Shown: positions 1 to 7,213, counted from the stretch's first letter. The stretch: 12,792 nt of DNA from Desulfobacteraceae bacterium UBA2771 (GCA_002352605.1 DEIP01000090.1:27590-40381); one strand, 5' to 3'. The notes: generated by a model not told the origin, from the letters alone. Made by a program: numbers and translations.

Positions 1-11
1 GATGGAAACCC

Positions 12-158
12 TCATTCGTCAGATGGTCGCCGGCGATGGCTTCTGACACAACGGATCCGTTTCTTGTCGGGGACCGCATTGCGGCCATGGAACGGCCGTT
101 CGATCTCAAACAGGCCCCGGATCTGGGTGAAGACCGCCTTCCGGAGATTTTTTTCCAT
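12..158 (-). CDS. Unrecognised small ORF downstream of cbiH, possibly the frameshifted start of a further operon gene
   Basis: An ATG at 158, 13 bases after the cbiH stop, opens a 48-codon frame ending in TGA at 12-14. A GAGG lies 11 bases upstream, so this is a plausible but weak start. The first 35 or so codons have strongly G/C-rich third positions and read like protein (ending around AVPDKKRI). The last 13 codons are Arg-rich and lose that bias. From about position 58 down, the neighbouring frame instead reads SVVSEAIAGDHLTNEGFH and stays open to the window edge. The pattern fits one gene broken by a single-base indel near 47-62, either real or a sequencing error. I do not recognise the family and assign no function. 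The antisense frame is also open, so coding is only suggested. Confidence 0.25.
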   Translation of the reverse strand: MEKNLRKAVFTQIRGLFEIERPFHGRNAVPDKKRIRCVRSHRRRPSDE

Positions 159-171
159 GAAAATTTCAGCC

Positions 172-1053
172 TCAAGACGATATTACATACTTTTTCCCAT
201 AGCCGCGCGGTGTATAGATAAACTCATTCCACCGGGTCGTCGTGCCGTTACCGATAAACACGGTGCTTTGCATATTTACTTCGACACGATGAAGGGCACC
301 CAGCGTCGTCACGGTAACTTCCTCCTGCGGCCGCATCGCCTTGGTGGCGACCCCGACCGGTGTCCGACCACTGCGGTGTTGCAGAATCAATTGTTGCGCG
401 TTATCGAGTTGCCAGTGACGTTTCTTGCTTTTGGGGTTGTAGATGACAATCACGAAGTCCGCTTCGGCCGCCGCGGTAATGCGTTTTTCGATTACATCCC
501 ACGGGGTGAGAAGATCGCTGAGACTGATGACGGCAAAGTCGTGGGTCAACGGCGCTCCCAACAGGGCCGCACCGGCACACAATGCCGGAATACCGGGGAT
601 AATTTCGATCGTAAACGCTTGTTCAACAGGTGCTTCGGCGGCCTTTAACGCCGAAATGACCTTTATCCCACGGGCGGCCAACATTTCGAATACCAGCCCT
701 GCCATGGCATAAATTCCCGGATCACCACTTGAAACCAGTGCAACCCGATCTCCTTTTAGCGCGGTTTCGATGGCGGCTTCAACACGTTGCACCTCCCTGG
801 TCATCCCGGTGCTGATGATTGTTTTACCTGCGATACGATCCCGTATCAAGTCGACATACATGCCGTAACCAACGACCGTGTCGGCCATGTCAAGGACATC
901 CAACGCCCTTTGTGAAAGATAGTCGGCATGGCCCGGTCCTATTCCGACGATATAAAGACCTTTCTGGCGATGGCCACGGTCACATTCCTGGATCTCTGTT
1001 TGGGAACGATTAATTTCCCCATCTTCGTCGATAGAATTGCGGCTGCTTCGCAT
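172..1053 (-). CDS. cbiH: Cobalt-precorrin-3B C17-methyltransferase (CbiH/CobJ family)
   Basis: This cytoplasmic SAM-dependent enzyme methylates C17 and promotes ring contraction in the anaerobic corrin pathway. Its 293 residues show the tetrapyrrole-methylase fold: VGIGPG at 36-41, GYGMY at 62-66, SSGDPGIYAM at 108-117, IPGIPALCAG near 152-161 and IYNPKSKKR near 204-212. About ten extra residues appear to lie just before the IPGIPA motif. The family normally starts close to the VGIGPG strand, but here about 31 hydrophilic residues precede it, and they are encoded inside the 3' end of cbiG. The ATG at 1053 is the only ATG, GTG or TTG in frame before the motif, and an AGGGG lies about 8-10 bases upstream. 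It is the last clear gene of the operon in this window. The family assignment is secure; the exact start is less so. Confidence 0.93.
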   Translation of the reverse strand: MRSSRNSIDEDGEINRSQTEIQECDRGHRQKGLYIVGIGPGHADYLSQRALDVLDMADTVVGYGMYVDLIRDRIAGKTIISTGMTREVQRVEAAIETALKGDRVALVSSGDPGIYAMAGLVFEMLAARGIKVISALKAAEAPVEQAFTIEIIPGIPALCAGAALLGAPLTHDFAVISLSDLLTPWDVIEKRITAAAEADFVIVIYNPKSKKRHWQLDNAQQLILQHRSGRTPVGVATKAMRPQEEVTVTTLGALHRVEVNMQSTVFIGNGTTTRWNEFIYTPRGYGKKYVISS

Positions 1054-2069
1054 ACGCTTTTTACCCCTACATGTTTTTCCACGACCGCAGAGGGCGTGGC
1101 AATGGTTTTCACCTGCTTTAAATTGGTTTTGCTGTAAAAATTGATTGGGATATCGAGATCCTCGGCCAGCTTCAACAGCCCCGGTTCATCGTTCTTCAGA
1201 TCGATTGATGCGATACACGATAGACTCCGGGGGGAAAGTTCATATTTTTCAAGTACCTCAAAAAGCATGGCTCGAATCTCTCTCAACGGGGTGCCTCGGT
1301 TGCACCCGATGCCGGCGCTAAGGGTTTTTGGGCGCAGTATCAGCGTCTGCGGTGGAAGATGGACAACCCGGTCATCAACATATACACCCGGTGCATCATT
1401 GGGAAATGGCCGGCCATCATGATCATTTGGAACCGGCGTCAAGGGTACGGGCGCCATTCTCGTATCCGCAGCAAGAAGATAGTGTTCGGGAATTGCCCCC
1501 GTCAGTATTTGAAAAGGATCATGGATCCAGATTTTTAATCGTCTCAAGAGTGTCATGCTTATCGATTTGATCACCCCCGGATTCTCAATGCCGAGATTTT
1601 TTTCTCCGGCGATCACATCGATGGACGGCACCTGGTTTAAATCCGTTGCCGTGGTAATCACGGGAATTGCGCCCACCGCTTCGGCAACCCACCCGGTGAG
1701 CTTATTGGCGCCGCCGATGTGACCGGAGAGAAGGCTGACGGCATGTTGACCCAGATCGTCGACCACCACCACTGCCGGATCGATGGTTTTATGCTTGATA
1801 TGGGGCGCGATCATGCGCACGGCGATACCGGTTGACGTAACGAAAACATGACCCTGGTAGGCATGAAAGGTATCGGCGAGGCGCTTGGCGAGTCGTTCGA
1901 AGCCGATGGATTTAATCGAACCGGTATCCAGGCCGGAAGATGCGAATAAAACGGCGTCGGGTAAGCGGGCGGCGATTTTCTCGGCTACTTTCAAACCATT
2001 CGGCGTAATCGCCCAGATGGCGATCGTATCTATCTTTTTTGATATTGCATTCACCGGCGGTCTACTCAT
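939..2069 (-). CDS. cbiG: Cobalt-precorrin-5A hydrolase CbiG
   Basis: CbiG opens the delta-lactone of cobalt-precorrin-5A and releases acetaldehyde, a step specific to the anaerobic route. The 376-residue product has the three-part layout of the family: an N-terminal region (about 10-90, with TSTGIAVRMIAP), a central region containing SLLSGHIGGANKL (112-124), and a C-terminal CbiG domain with GIGCNRGTP (253-261), GVKSVCEAAA (335-344) and the closing LIVPKQ...NVTVAIAR strand (353-369). I chose the ATG at 2069 because AGGAAC lies 5-6 bases upstream and the ATG overlaps the cbiF stop by 8 bases. An ATG at 2108 would add 13 residues read inside cbiF, and no ribosome-binding site was noted for it. 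The 3' end overlaps cbiH by 115 bases in another frame, and the family-typical C-terminus shows that this part is genuinely coding. Confidence 0.95.
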   Translation of the reverse strand: MSRPPVNAISKKIDTIAIWAITPNGLKVAEKIAARLPDAVLFASSGLDTGSIKSIGFERLAKRLADTFHAYQGHVFVTSTGIAVRMIAPHIKHKTIDPAVVVVDDLGQHAVSLLSGHIGGANKLTGWVAEAVGAIPVITTATDLNQVPSIDVIAGEKNLGIENPGVIKSISMTLLRRLKIWIHDPFQILTGAIPEHYLLAADTRMAPVPLTPVPNDHDGRPFPNDAPGVYVDDRVVHLPPQTLILRPKTLSAGIGCNRGTPLREIRAMLFEVLEKYELSPRSLSCIASIDLKNDEPGLLKLAEDLDIPINFYSKTNLKQVKTIATPSAVVEKHVGVKSVCEAAAILSTKMGKLIVPKQRSRNVTVAIARKVFISSE

Positions 2070-2892
2070 CTTGTTCCTGTTGCAACGTTGGGCGGAAACC
2101 ATGGGCAAACCCGCTATCGTACAACTTGGACTTGTGTTTCAGACTGTCGAGACGGACATCAAGCACCTTGCCGACGATAATCAACGCCTGACGGGCAATC
2201 CCTTCCTTTTTTACGGTTGCGGCCAAGTTTTTCACAGTTGTGTAGAGTAATTTTTCACCGGGTTGACTGACCCGGAAAGCCACGGCGCAGGCTGCATCTT
2301 CACCATATGCCCGAGCCAGCACGGCGGCCACCTTATCCGTGAATGCGATGCTGAGGTAGATGACCATGGAGGTCCGGTGGTTTGCCAGGGACTGAAGTGA
2401 CTCGAGTTCAGGAACCGGTGTTCGTCCGGCCATGCGGGTTAAAATCAGGGTTTGGGATATTTCGGGAAGTGTGTACTCAAGCCCCATCGCTGCCGCTGCC
2501 GCGAAGGCGGCAGTGACGCCGGGGATCACCGAGAAGGGGATGGCTTTTCGCTGCAATTCGGCCATCTGTTCGAAGATGGCACCATAAAGGCTGGGATCAC
2601 CCGTGTGCAGACGAACGATCTTCTTGCCGGCCGCGTAATGAAGGTTTATCACCTCGACGATGGCGTCGAGGTGCATGGATGCGCTGTTGATTCTGACGGT
2701 CTCGGAACCGGCCCATTCCAAAATGGCCTCGGGGACCAGCGAGCCGGCGTAGATGACCACATCGGCCGCCATCAAGGCTTTCTGCCCCTTGACGGTGATG
2801 AGCTCCGGATCCCCGGGTCCGGCACCAACAAATAAAACCGGGTGCAACGAGGTGTCCGATCCAATGTCGGGCTGCCGTGATTCCATGTTCAT
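2062..2892 (-). CDS. cbiF: Cobalt-precorrin-4 C11-methyltransferase (CbiF/CobM)
   Basis: This SAM-dependent enzyme methylates C11 of cobalt-precorrin-4, just before CbiG acts. The 276-residue product carries FVGAGPGDPELIT (21-33), YAGSLVP (48-54), HTGDPSLYGA (96-105), VIPGVTAAFAAAA (122-134) and LTRMAGRTPVPE (151-162). The TRMAGRTPVPE signature distinguishes CbiF/CobM from the other methylases of the pathway. I prefer the ATG at 2892: it forms an ATGA overlap with the cbiET stop and has GGGGG about 8 bases upstream. The longer ATG at 2949 would add 19 residues inside cbiET. Its neighbours, cbiET upstream and cbiG downstream, act at nearby steps, and the overlaps imply translational coupling. 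Confidence 0.96.
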   Translation of the reverse strand: MNMESRQPDIGSDTSLHPVLFVGAGPGDPELITVKGQKALMAADVVIYAGSLVPEAILEWAGSETVRINSASMHLDAIVEVINLHYAAGKKIVRLHTGDPSLYGAIFEQMAELQRKAIPFSVIPGVTAAFAAAAAMGLEYTLPEISQTLILTRMAGRTPVPELESLQSLANHRTSMVIYLSIAFTDKVAAVLARAYGEDAACAVAFRVSQPGEKLLYTTVKNLAATVKKEGIARQALIIVGKVLDVRLDSLKHKSKLYDSGFAHGFRPTLQQEQDE

Positions 2893-4115
2893 GATTTTTC
2901 CCCCGATATGATCCACACGGGATTTTGTGCCGCCAACCGCTCTCCCCAAGGCATCGCCTTACCGCGGCTGACCTGAATTTGGACGATCTCGGTTTCCAAT
3001 CCCGCCTGTTTCAAGTGCCTCAGAACGACGTCGATGCTGGATATCTGCACGATGTTGACGACTATTCTGCCGCCGCGTTTTAGACGATCGGCAGCGGCTG
3101 TTATAATCTCGGCCACTTTTCGTCCTCCCCCACCGACAAACACACGATCCGGATCCGGTAAGCCTTCAAGACCATCTGGAAGTTCGGTCTGTATCGTTTC
3201 CAGGTTCCGGACACCGAAGCGTTTCATATTCGTCAGGATCTGTTGGATACGCATGGGTTCTTTTTCAACGACAAATAATTTCCCATTCCCCAACAGCAGC
3301 GATGATTCGATGCTTACCGAACCGCTACCGGCTCCCAAATCCCACATCACCTGCCCATCGGCAAGGCGCAGCTTGGCAATCGAAACCGCCCGCACTTCCG
3401 ACTTGGTAATTAATCCGCCCCGGCATGCATACGAATCTTCCGGCATTCCCATGAACAACCGTTGCCGGTTGTCCGGACGGTCCGGACAGTCCGGACGGCG
3501 CATCAACACGACCACATTGGGCGCTGAGAAGTGTTTCCCGGCGGCCTCAATCGGTTCATACCAGCCAAGCTTTTCTGCGGGCGTTCCCATCTGTTCGAGA
3601 ACGCACATATTAAAACACCCGGCACCATTTTCCAACAGCCAGGCGGCCAGCCACGCCGGGTTTTTGATGGGATCGGTGAGTATGGCCACCTTGTCGTTGT
3701 ATGTAAGGCGTGTTTTCAGTTCCGGTTCCCGATCTCTGCCATGCAAACTGATGACCTCGGCGTCGTGCCAGGATTGCTTGATTCTGGCGAAGGCCCCGGC
3801 GACGGAAGAGATGTTGGGATACACGGCGACATGTTGTGCGCCCAGATCGTCCACCAACCGTTTGCCGATACCGTAAAACAGTGGATCGCCGGAAGCCAGA
3901 ACGACAACGGTCCGATTCTGCATGCATGTTTTGATAAATTCGGTCAATCCGCTGAGGTCTTTGGATATTTCCCTTTTTTCAGCGGGTATCTCCTTGAAAT
4001 ACGCCAGTAATCGTTCACCGCCGATAAGCACGTCGGCATTGCGAATCAGATCCAGATGTCTGTCGGTCAAATCGTCGGGCGATAGCCCCATGCCGATGAT
4101 GGATACGGTTTTCAT
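2889..4115 (-). CDS. cbiET: Fused CbiE-CbiT: cobalt-precorrin-7 C5-methyltransferase / cobalt-precorrin-6B C15-methyltransferase and decarboxylase
   Basis: This bifunctional cytoplasmic enzyme (CobL-like layout) methylates C5 and C15 and decarboxylates the C12 acetate chain. CbiE occupies about residues 1-205: VSIIGMGLSP (4-13), ASGDPLFYGIG (74-84), NISSVAGAFARI (101-112) and VISLHGR (121-127). CbiT occupies about 218-408: GMPEDSYACRGGLITKSEVRA (223-243), a Rossmann SAM motif WDLGAGSGSVSIE (258-270) and RVFVGGGG (324-331). The linker holds an imperfect Arg/Cys-Pro-Asp tripeptide repeat (207-215) encoded by a 9-base tandem repeat. The ATG at 4115 begins directly at the first methylase strand and has AGGAG about 12 bases upstream. 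An ATG at 4154 would add 13 residues and has no visible ribosome-binding site. The cbiD stop is 50 bases upstream. Confidence 0.95.
   Translation of the reverse strand: MKTVSIIGMGLSPDDLTDRHLDLIRNADVLIGGERLLAYFKEIPAEKREISKDLSGLTEFIKTCMQNRTVVVLASGDPLFYGIGKRLVDDLGAQHVAVYPNISSVAGAFARIKQSWHDAEVISLHGRDREPELKTRLTYNDKVAILTDPIKNPAWLAAWLLENGAGCFNMCVLEQMGTPAEKLGWYEPIEAAGKHFSAPNVVVLMRRPDCPDRPDNRQRLFMGMPEDSYACRGGLITKSEVRAVSIAKLRLADGQVMWDLGAGSGSVSIESSLLLGNGKLFVVEKEPMRIQQILTNMKRFGVRNLETIQTELPDGLEGLPDPDRVFVGGGGRKVAEIITAAADRLKRGGRIVVNIVQISSIDVVLRHLKQAGLETEIVQIQVSRGKAMPWGERLAAQNPVWIISGEKS
3472..3498. repeat. Three-copy 9-bp tandem repeat in the CbiE-CbiT linker
   Basis: Positions 3472-3480, 3481-3489 and 3490-3498 read TCCGGACGG, TCCGGACAG and TCCGGACGG on the plus strand, with one mismatch in the middle copy. 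Read as coding sequence they give three consecutive (Arg/Cys)-Pro-Asp units between the two enzyme domains. Copy-number change would keep the reading frame and only lengthen or shorten the linker. Confidence 0.85.
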
Positions 4116-4165
4116 GGCAAATTTCCACTCCTGAGACGCTATACGGGCTTCCATAAGCGGGTTAC

Positions 4166-5302
4166 TTATTGTTCGTGCATCGACGCGTCCGAGTCAAACA
4201 CGGCCCGTCCATCATAGTCGAAGATGATGCCCCGGACGTCGAGAAGATGACCGGAAAATTCTCTGGCGGCCATGACCATCCGTAGCCCCACACGGACGAT
4301 CACATTCAAATGCCTGTCTTTGAGAATGTCAAAAGCATGCCTGGCGGTATTTGCACCGAGAATCTCTTGCGCGAGAACGGGGTCGCCCGATTCCTCCAAC
4401 GCCCATCCGGACAGCCGCTCCAATGTCAGCCTGGACTTGGCCGCGTGTGTATGCGGTACCCCCTGTGCCATCTTTACCGCTTTACCGAAAAATACGCATA
4501 TCATCACCGCCCCCAATCGTTGATGAACGGATGCGGCCATGGATTTTTGAAAAAAATCACCGATCTGGATGAAGGCTTCACCGGGAATTTCCGGCCAGGC
4601 GGCCTGGGCAAATCGTTCACTGCGGCGACCGGTCGTCAGGACAACGCGCTCGATCCCTGATTCCCGGGCAACCGACAGGGCGGCGTCGATAGTGGCGATG
4701 TATGCCTCATGGGACATGGGCCGTTCAATACCCGTGGTACCAAGAATGGAGAGTCCACCAAGGATGCCGAGACGGCTGTTGAGGGTTTTTTTTGCCAGCT
4801 CGACGCCCTGGGGAACAAAAACCTCAACATGAATTCGATCCACCTTTTTTTCATGGTGATCTCTCAGCACCGCCAGCACCTCTTGTTTGATCATCTTCCT
4901 GGGCCCTTTGTTGATGGCGGGTTCGCCGGGCGGGACCTCCAGCCCCGGTTTGGTGACCGTACCCACACCGACACCGCCGCTGATACATACGCCGGGGACC
5001 GCGTTTTTTCGTATGGATCCAGTGCCGGGGCACAGGCGCACCCTTGCGCCGATGACCGCCTTGTGGGTAACGTCCGGGTCGTCACCGGCATCTTTGATCA
5101 CCGTGCAAGCCGCCCGGCAACACCCCTCGCGCAAAACTGAATCGATGACGATATTTTTCTTTTCGCCGTTCAAAAAGGTGATTTCAACACCATGCGGCGG
5201 CCGCGCCTCCAGGAGAAACTGCAACGCGCCCTTGGCCGCCGCCGCCGCCGCCGCCCCGGTGGTGAACCCGGCCCTTAGTTTTCGGTTCTTTTTGGCGGTC
5301 AT
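4166..5302 (-). CDS. cbiD: Cobalt-precorrin-5B C1-methyltransferase CbiD
   Basis: CbiD methylates C1 after CbiG opens the lactone and has its own fold, unrelated to the other pathway methylases. The 378-residue product shows LRAGFTTG (9-16) followed by a run of seven Ala, KDAGDDPDVTH (70-80), GGVGVGTVTKPGL (109-121), PAINKGPRKMI (128-138) and a later SRLGILGGLSILGTTGI block, all typical of the family. Many CbiD proteins have Cys within the TTGxCA motif; here that position is Ala inside a (GCG)6GCC run. I chose the ATG at 5302 because it lies just before the conserved N-terminus. The frame stays open upstream to an ATG at 5401. An AAGGAGG at 5345-5351 followed six bases later by an in-frame ATC (5338) makes a longer product of about 390 residues possible. 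The upstream gene ends at 5409. Confidence 0.94.
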   Translation of the reverse strand: MTAKKNRKLRAGFTTGAAAAAAAKGALQFLLEARPPHGVEITFLNGEKKNIVIDSVLREGCCRAACTVIKDAGDDPDVTHKAVIGARVRLCPGTGSIRKNAVPGVCISGGVGVGTVTKPGLEVPPGEPAINKGPRKMIKQEVLAVLRDHHEKKVDRIHVEVFVPQGVELAKKTLNSRLGILGGLSILGTTGIERPMSHEAYIATIDAALSVARESGIERVVLTTGRRSERFAQAAWPEIPGEAFIQIGDFFQKSMAASVHQRLGAVMICVFFGKAVKMAQGVPHTHAAKSRLTLERLSGWALEESGDPVLAQEILGANTARHAFDILKDRHLNVIVRVGLRMVMAAREFSGHLLDVRGIIFDYDGRAVFDSDASMHEQ

Positions 5303-5322
5303 CTCTTCTTTATTTCCAACAT
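5299..5322 (-). other. Possible 7-codon upstream ORF coupled to cbiD
   Basis: On the minus strand an ATG at 5322, with GGAG seven bases upstream, opens seven codons (MLEIKKR) ending in a TGA that overlaps the cbiD ATG as ATGA. The cbiD start itself has only a weak ribosome-binding site, so re-initiation after this small ORF is a possible way to start cbiD. Seven codons can easily arise by chance. Confidence 0.2.
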
Positions 5323-5344
5323 CCTGAATCTCCGGGATCGCGAC

Positions 5345-5351
5345 CCTCCTT
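5345..5351 (-). promoter_or_regulatory. Strong Shine-Dalgarno-like AAGGAGG upstream of cbiD
   Basis: The minus strand reads AAGGAGG here, the best ribosome-binding match near cbiD, yet no ATG, GTG or TTG in the cbiD frame follows at normal distance. The in-frame codon at optimal spacing (six bases) is ATC at 5336-5338. It could be a relic, a standby site for the start at 5302, or evidence of an ATC start. Confidence 0.4.
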
Positions 5352-5408
5352 GACACCGTATTCAAGCATCCCGACACCGCTGTCGATGCGGATAAAGGCA
5401 TGGGGGGG

Positions 5409-6458
5409 TTAAAAAATAAGATAGTAAATCACTCCGACGAAGATCAGGCTCAGTACCCTGAAGCCCTGCCCCATAAGCAGCAGCTGGGTTCCCATCCGGG
5501 GTGAAAAAACCCCGATATATCTGGGTAGCTGGTGTCTCAATGCCCGCAAAGGAAATGCGATGATGTTACCGATGAGCAGGGCCAGGACAGTCTGTTTGAT
5601 TGTGAGCACACCCGCCTCCAGGAGTGCGCCGGCGGCCGCAAATCCGGAAGTAAACTCCGCTGCGAAACTCAAAATCACCATGGAAAGTGCTTCCACCGGC
5701 ATGAACGTGGTGACCACATATTGCGCCATCCAGTTGCGTGCCCATTTGAAAAATCCAAGACCATTGATCACATAGATCAGTGTATAGATGGGCAGAACAT
5801 ACACGGCGATGTTGACAATTCGGGCGGGCATTTTGTCTTTAAGCCCCTTCCAGATGCGCTTCGATCGTTCGGCACCGGAATTCTGAACGGGGGATCCTTC
5901 CGGTTCCGGGCCATTTCCCGGCAATTTGAAATGCCCATATGCAAGAAACAGCAATGTGCGAAACAGCGTAGCCGCAAAGGTGACGAGGAAATAAATGATG
6001 CCGGCCCGGCCCGTGAGCGACACCACGATGAAAAATGTTGTCGGTAGATGCAGGAAATAAGCGGGGAACTGGTTGATGAAGTTGGTCAGAAAGAGCTGCC
6101 TGCGGGAGATCTTTTCTTCCTTGTAAAAGTTGAGCAGCATCCCATTGGCGACGAGGCCGGAAAAAAAAGCGGCGGTGAATGCCGAGCTGCAACGCCGGCC
6201 GAGATTGCTGAATCGAAAAAGGGGGGCCGCCAGTATACCCAGATAGCGGACCCAGCCTGAAACCTCTATGATTTGTCCGCCGACAAGACCTATCGAGATA
6301 AAAATCATGATCCTGCCGAGTGGCCGAAGGAGCCCTGTGGATATCTTTTGAAGATTAAGATGATCAATAAAGATCAAACCGAAAACCAGCAATCCGGCCG
6401 ATACGAATAGTGAAATGATCAATATGCGGTATTTGGGTTCGACTTTTTTATGAGCCAT
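5409..6458 (-). CDS. Nucleoside-recognition (Gate) domain membrane protein, candidate cobalt or corrinoid-related permease
   Basis: This is a very hydrophobic 349-residue protein with about eight to ten predicted membrane segments in two halves joined by a charged, Pro-rich loop near residues 185-210. Motifs such as SGLVANGMLLNFY, NFINQFPAYFLHLPTTFF, LLIGNIIAFPLRALRHQLPRYIG and LLLMGQGFRV resemble the Gate family (SpmA/SpmB-like proteins; the FeoB pore domains are related). The substrate cannot be read from sequence. Its place between cbiL and cbiD suggests a role in B12 synthesis, with cobalt uptake or movement of an intermediate as the leading guesses, since no CbiMNQO appears in the window. 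Conserved-looking His in HLPTTF and RHQLPRY could be metal ligands. I chose the ATG at 6458, which overlaps the cbiL stop by 11 bases. The ATG at 6521 would add 21 residues inside cbiL. Confidence 0.8.
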   Translation of the reverse strand: MAHKKVEPKYRILIISLFVSAGLLVFGLIFIDHLNLQKISTGLLRPLGRIMIFISIGLVGGQIIEVSGWVRYLGILAAPLFRFSNLGRRCSSAFTAAFFSGLVANGMLLNFYKEEKISRRQLFLTNFINQFPAYFLHLPTTFFIVVSLTGRAGIIYFLVTFAATLFRTLLFLAYGHFKLPGNGPEPEGSPVQNSGAERSKRIWKGLKDKMPARIVNIAVYVLPIYTLIYVINGLGFFKWARNWMAQYVVTTFMPVEALSMVILSFAAEFTSGFAAAGALLEAGVLTIKQTVLALLIGNIIAFPLRALRHQLPRYIGVFSPRMGTQLLLMGQGFRVLSLIFVGVIYYLIF

Positions 6459-7176
6459 CTTGCTTATTATTCTTTGCCAGGATGAGTGTCCAGTAATTGG
6501 GTCGCTGGTCGCAGAGTGCATCTATGTCTCGGATCACCTGCTCATCTTTTTGCCCACAATTGGATACACCGACCGACGTGTCATATACACCGGCTTCATG
6601 AATGGCCAGCGCAATATCCTCGACATTTCGATAGGCCTTGAGAAAAACGACACTTTCCGGTTTCTCTTTGAATCTGCGGAGCCGCTCTCCCCCATCGGCC
6701 CCAGAATTCAACAGAAGAGACGCTTCGCCTTCGACCAGCGGCATATTCAAGCAAGCGGCTGCAGCCTGGTATGACGTGATGCCCGGGATGCTTACCACTG
6801 GAAACCGGGGCGCCATCTTAAGCACGTGCTTCAGGATATATCCATAAGTGGAGTAGGTCATGGAATCGCCCAGGGTGATAAAGACGACGCGCTTTCCTTT
6901 CGCCAGTTCATCGATGATGGTTCCGGCGTGATCCTCCCATGCTTTCAGCTTTTCAGACTCTTCCCTGGTCATGGGGAAATGCAGCAGACGTACGGGTATG
7001 GTATCCGGTATATGGGGTTTGGCGATACGCAATGCCAGGCTGTCGGTGTTTTTGGTGGATGCCGCCGCAAAAACAACATCGGCCCTGTTCAACACGTTTA
7101 CCGCCTTCATGGTGATGAGTTCCGGGTCACCGGGTCCCACACCCACACCGTACAGGGTTCCCTTTTTTTCGTTCAC
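6448..7176 (-). CDS. cbiL: Cobalt-factor II / precorrin-2 C20-methyltransferase (CbiL/CobI)
   Basis: CbiL adds the C20 methyl group, the first committed methylation after cobalt insertion. The 242-residue protein shows LYGVGVGPGDPELITMKAV (8-26), FPMTREE (67-73), LGDSMTYSTYGYIL (102-115) and SIPGITSYQAAAA (129-141); the MTYSTY and GITSYQAAA blocks are typical of CbiL/CobI rather than CbiF or CbiH. The start codon is GTG at 7176, supported by a strong AGGAGGT about five bases upstream. The cbiC stop is 37 bases upstream of this start. The 3' end overlaps the Gate-protein gene by 11 bases, so the two are probably translated together. Confidence 0.96.
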   Translation of the reverse strand: MNEKKGTLYGVGVGPGDPELITMKAVNVLNRADVVFAAASTKNTDSLALRIAKPHIPDTIPVRLLHFPMTREESEKLKAWEDHAGTIIDELAKGKRVVFITLGDSMTYSTYGYILKHVLKMAPRFPVVSIPGITSYQAAAACLNMPLVEGEASLLLNSGADGGERLRRFKEKPESVVFLKAYRNVEDIALAIHEAGVYDTSVGVSNCGQKDEQVIRDIDALCDQRPNYWTLILAKNNKQDGS

Positions 7177-7213
7177 TGCTACCTCCTCAATCGATCGAGA
7201 TACGATCGGATGC

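Noticed and set aside
116..153. Possible plus-strand terminator (CCGGA/TCCGG stem before a T7 run)
   Set aside because: The stem is interrupted with poor interior pairing, and no plus-strand gene is established to need it.
36..221. Plus-strand frame of 61 codons at the left edge
   Set aside because: It runs antisense into the conserved end of cbiH, has no ribosome-binding site, and the opposite strand has the better third-position bias.
64..648. Long plus-strand frame of 194 codons
   Set aside because: It is antisense to the well-supported cbiH, and its translation is Arg- and Gly-rich without any known motif.
6459..6521. Longer start of the Gate protein at ATG 6521
   Set aside because: It adds 21 residues inside cbiL without a good ribosome-binding site. 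The ATG at 6458 fits the coupled-overlap style of the operon.
7191..7209. Repeated CGATCG palindromes between cbiC and cbiL
   Set aside because: They are two short six-base palindromes in a 37-base gap, too little to separate from chance.
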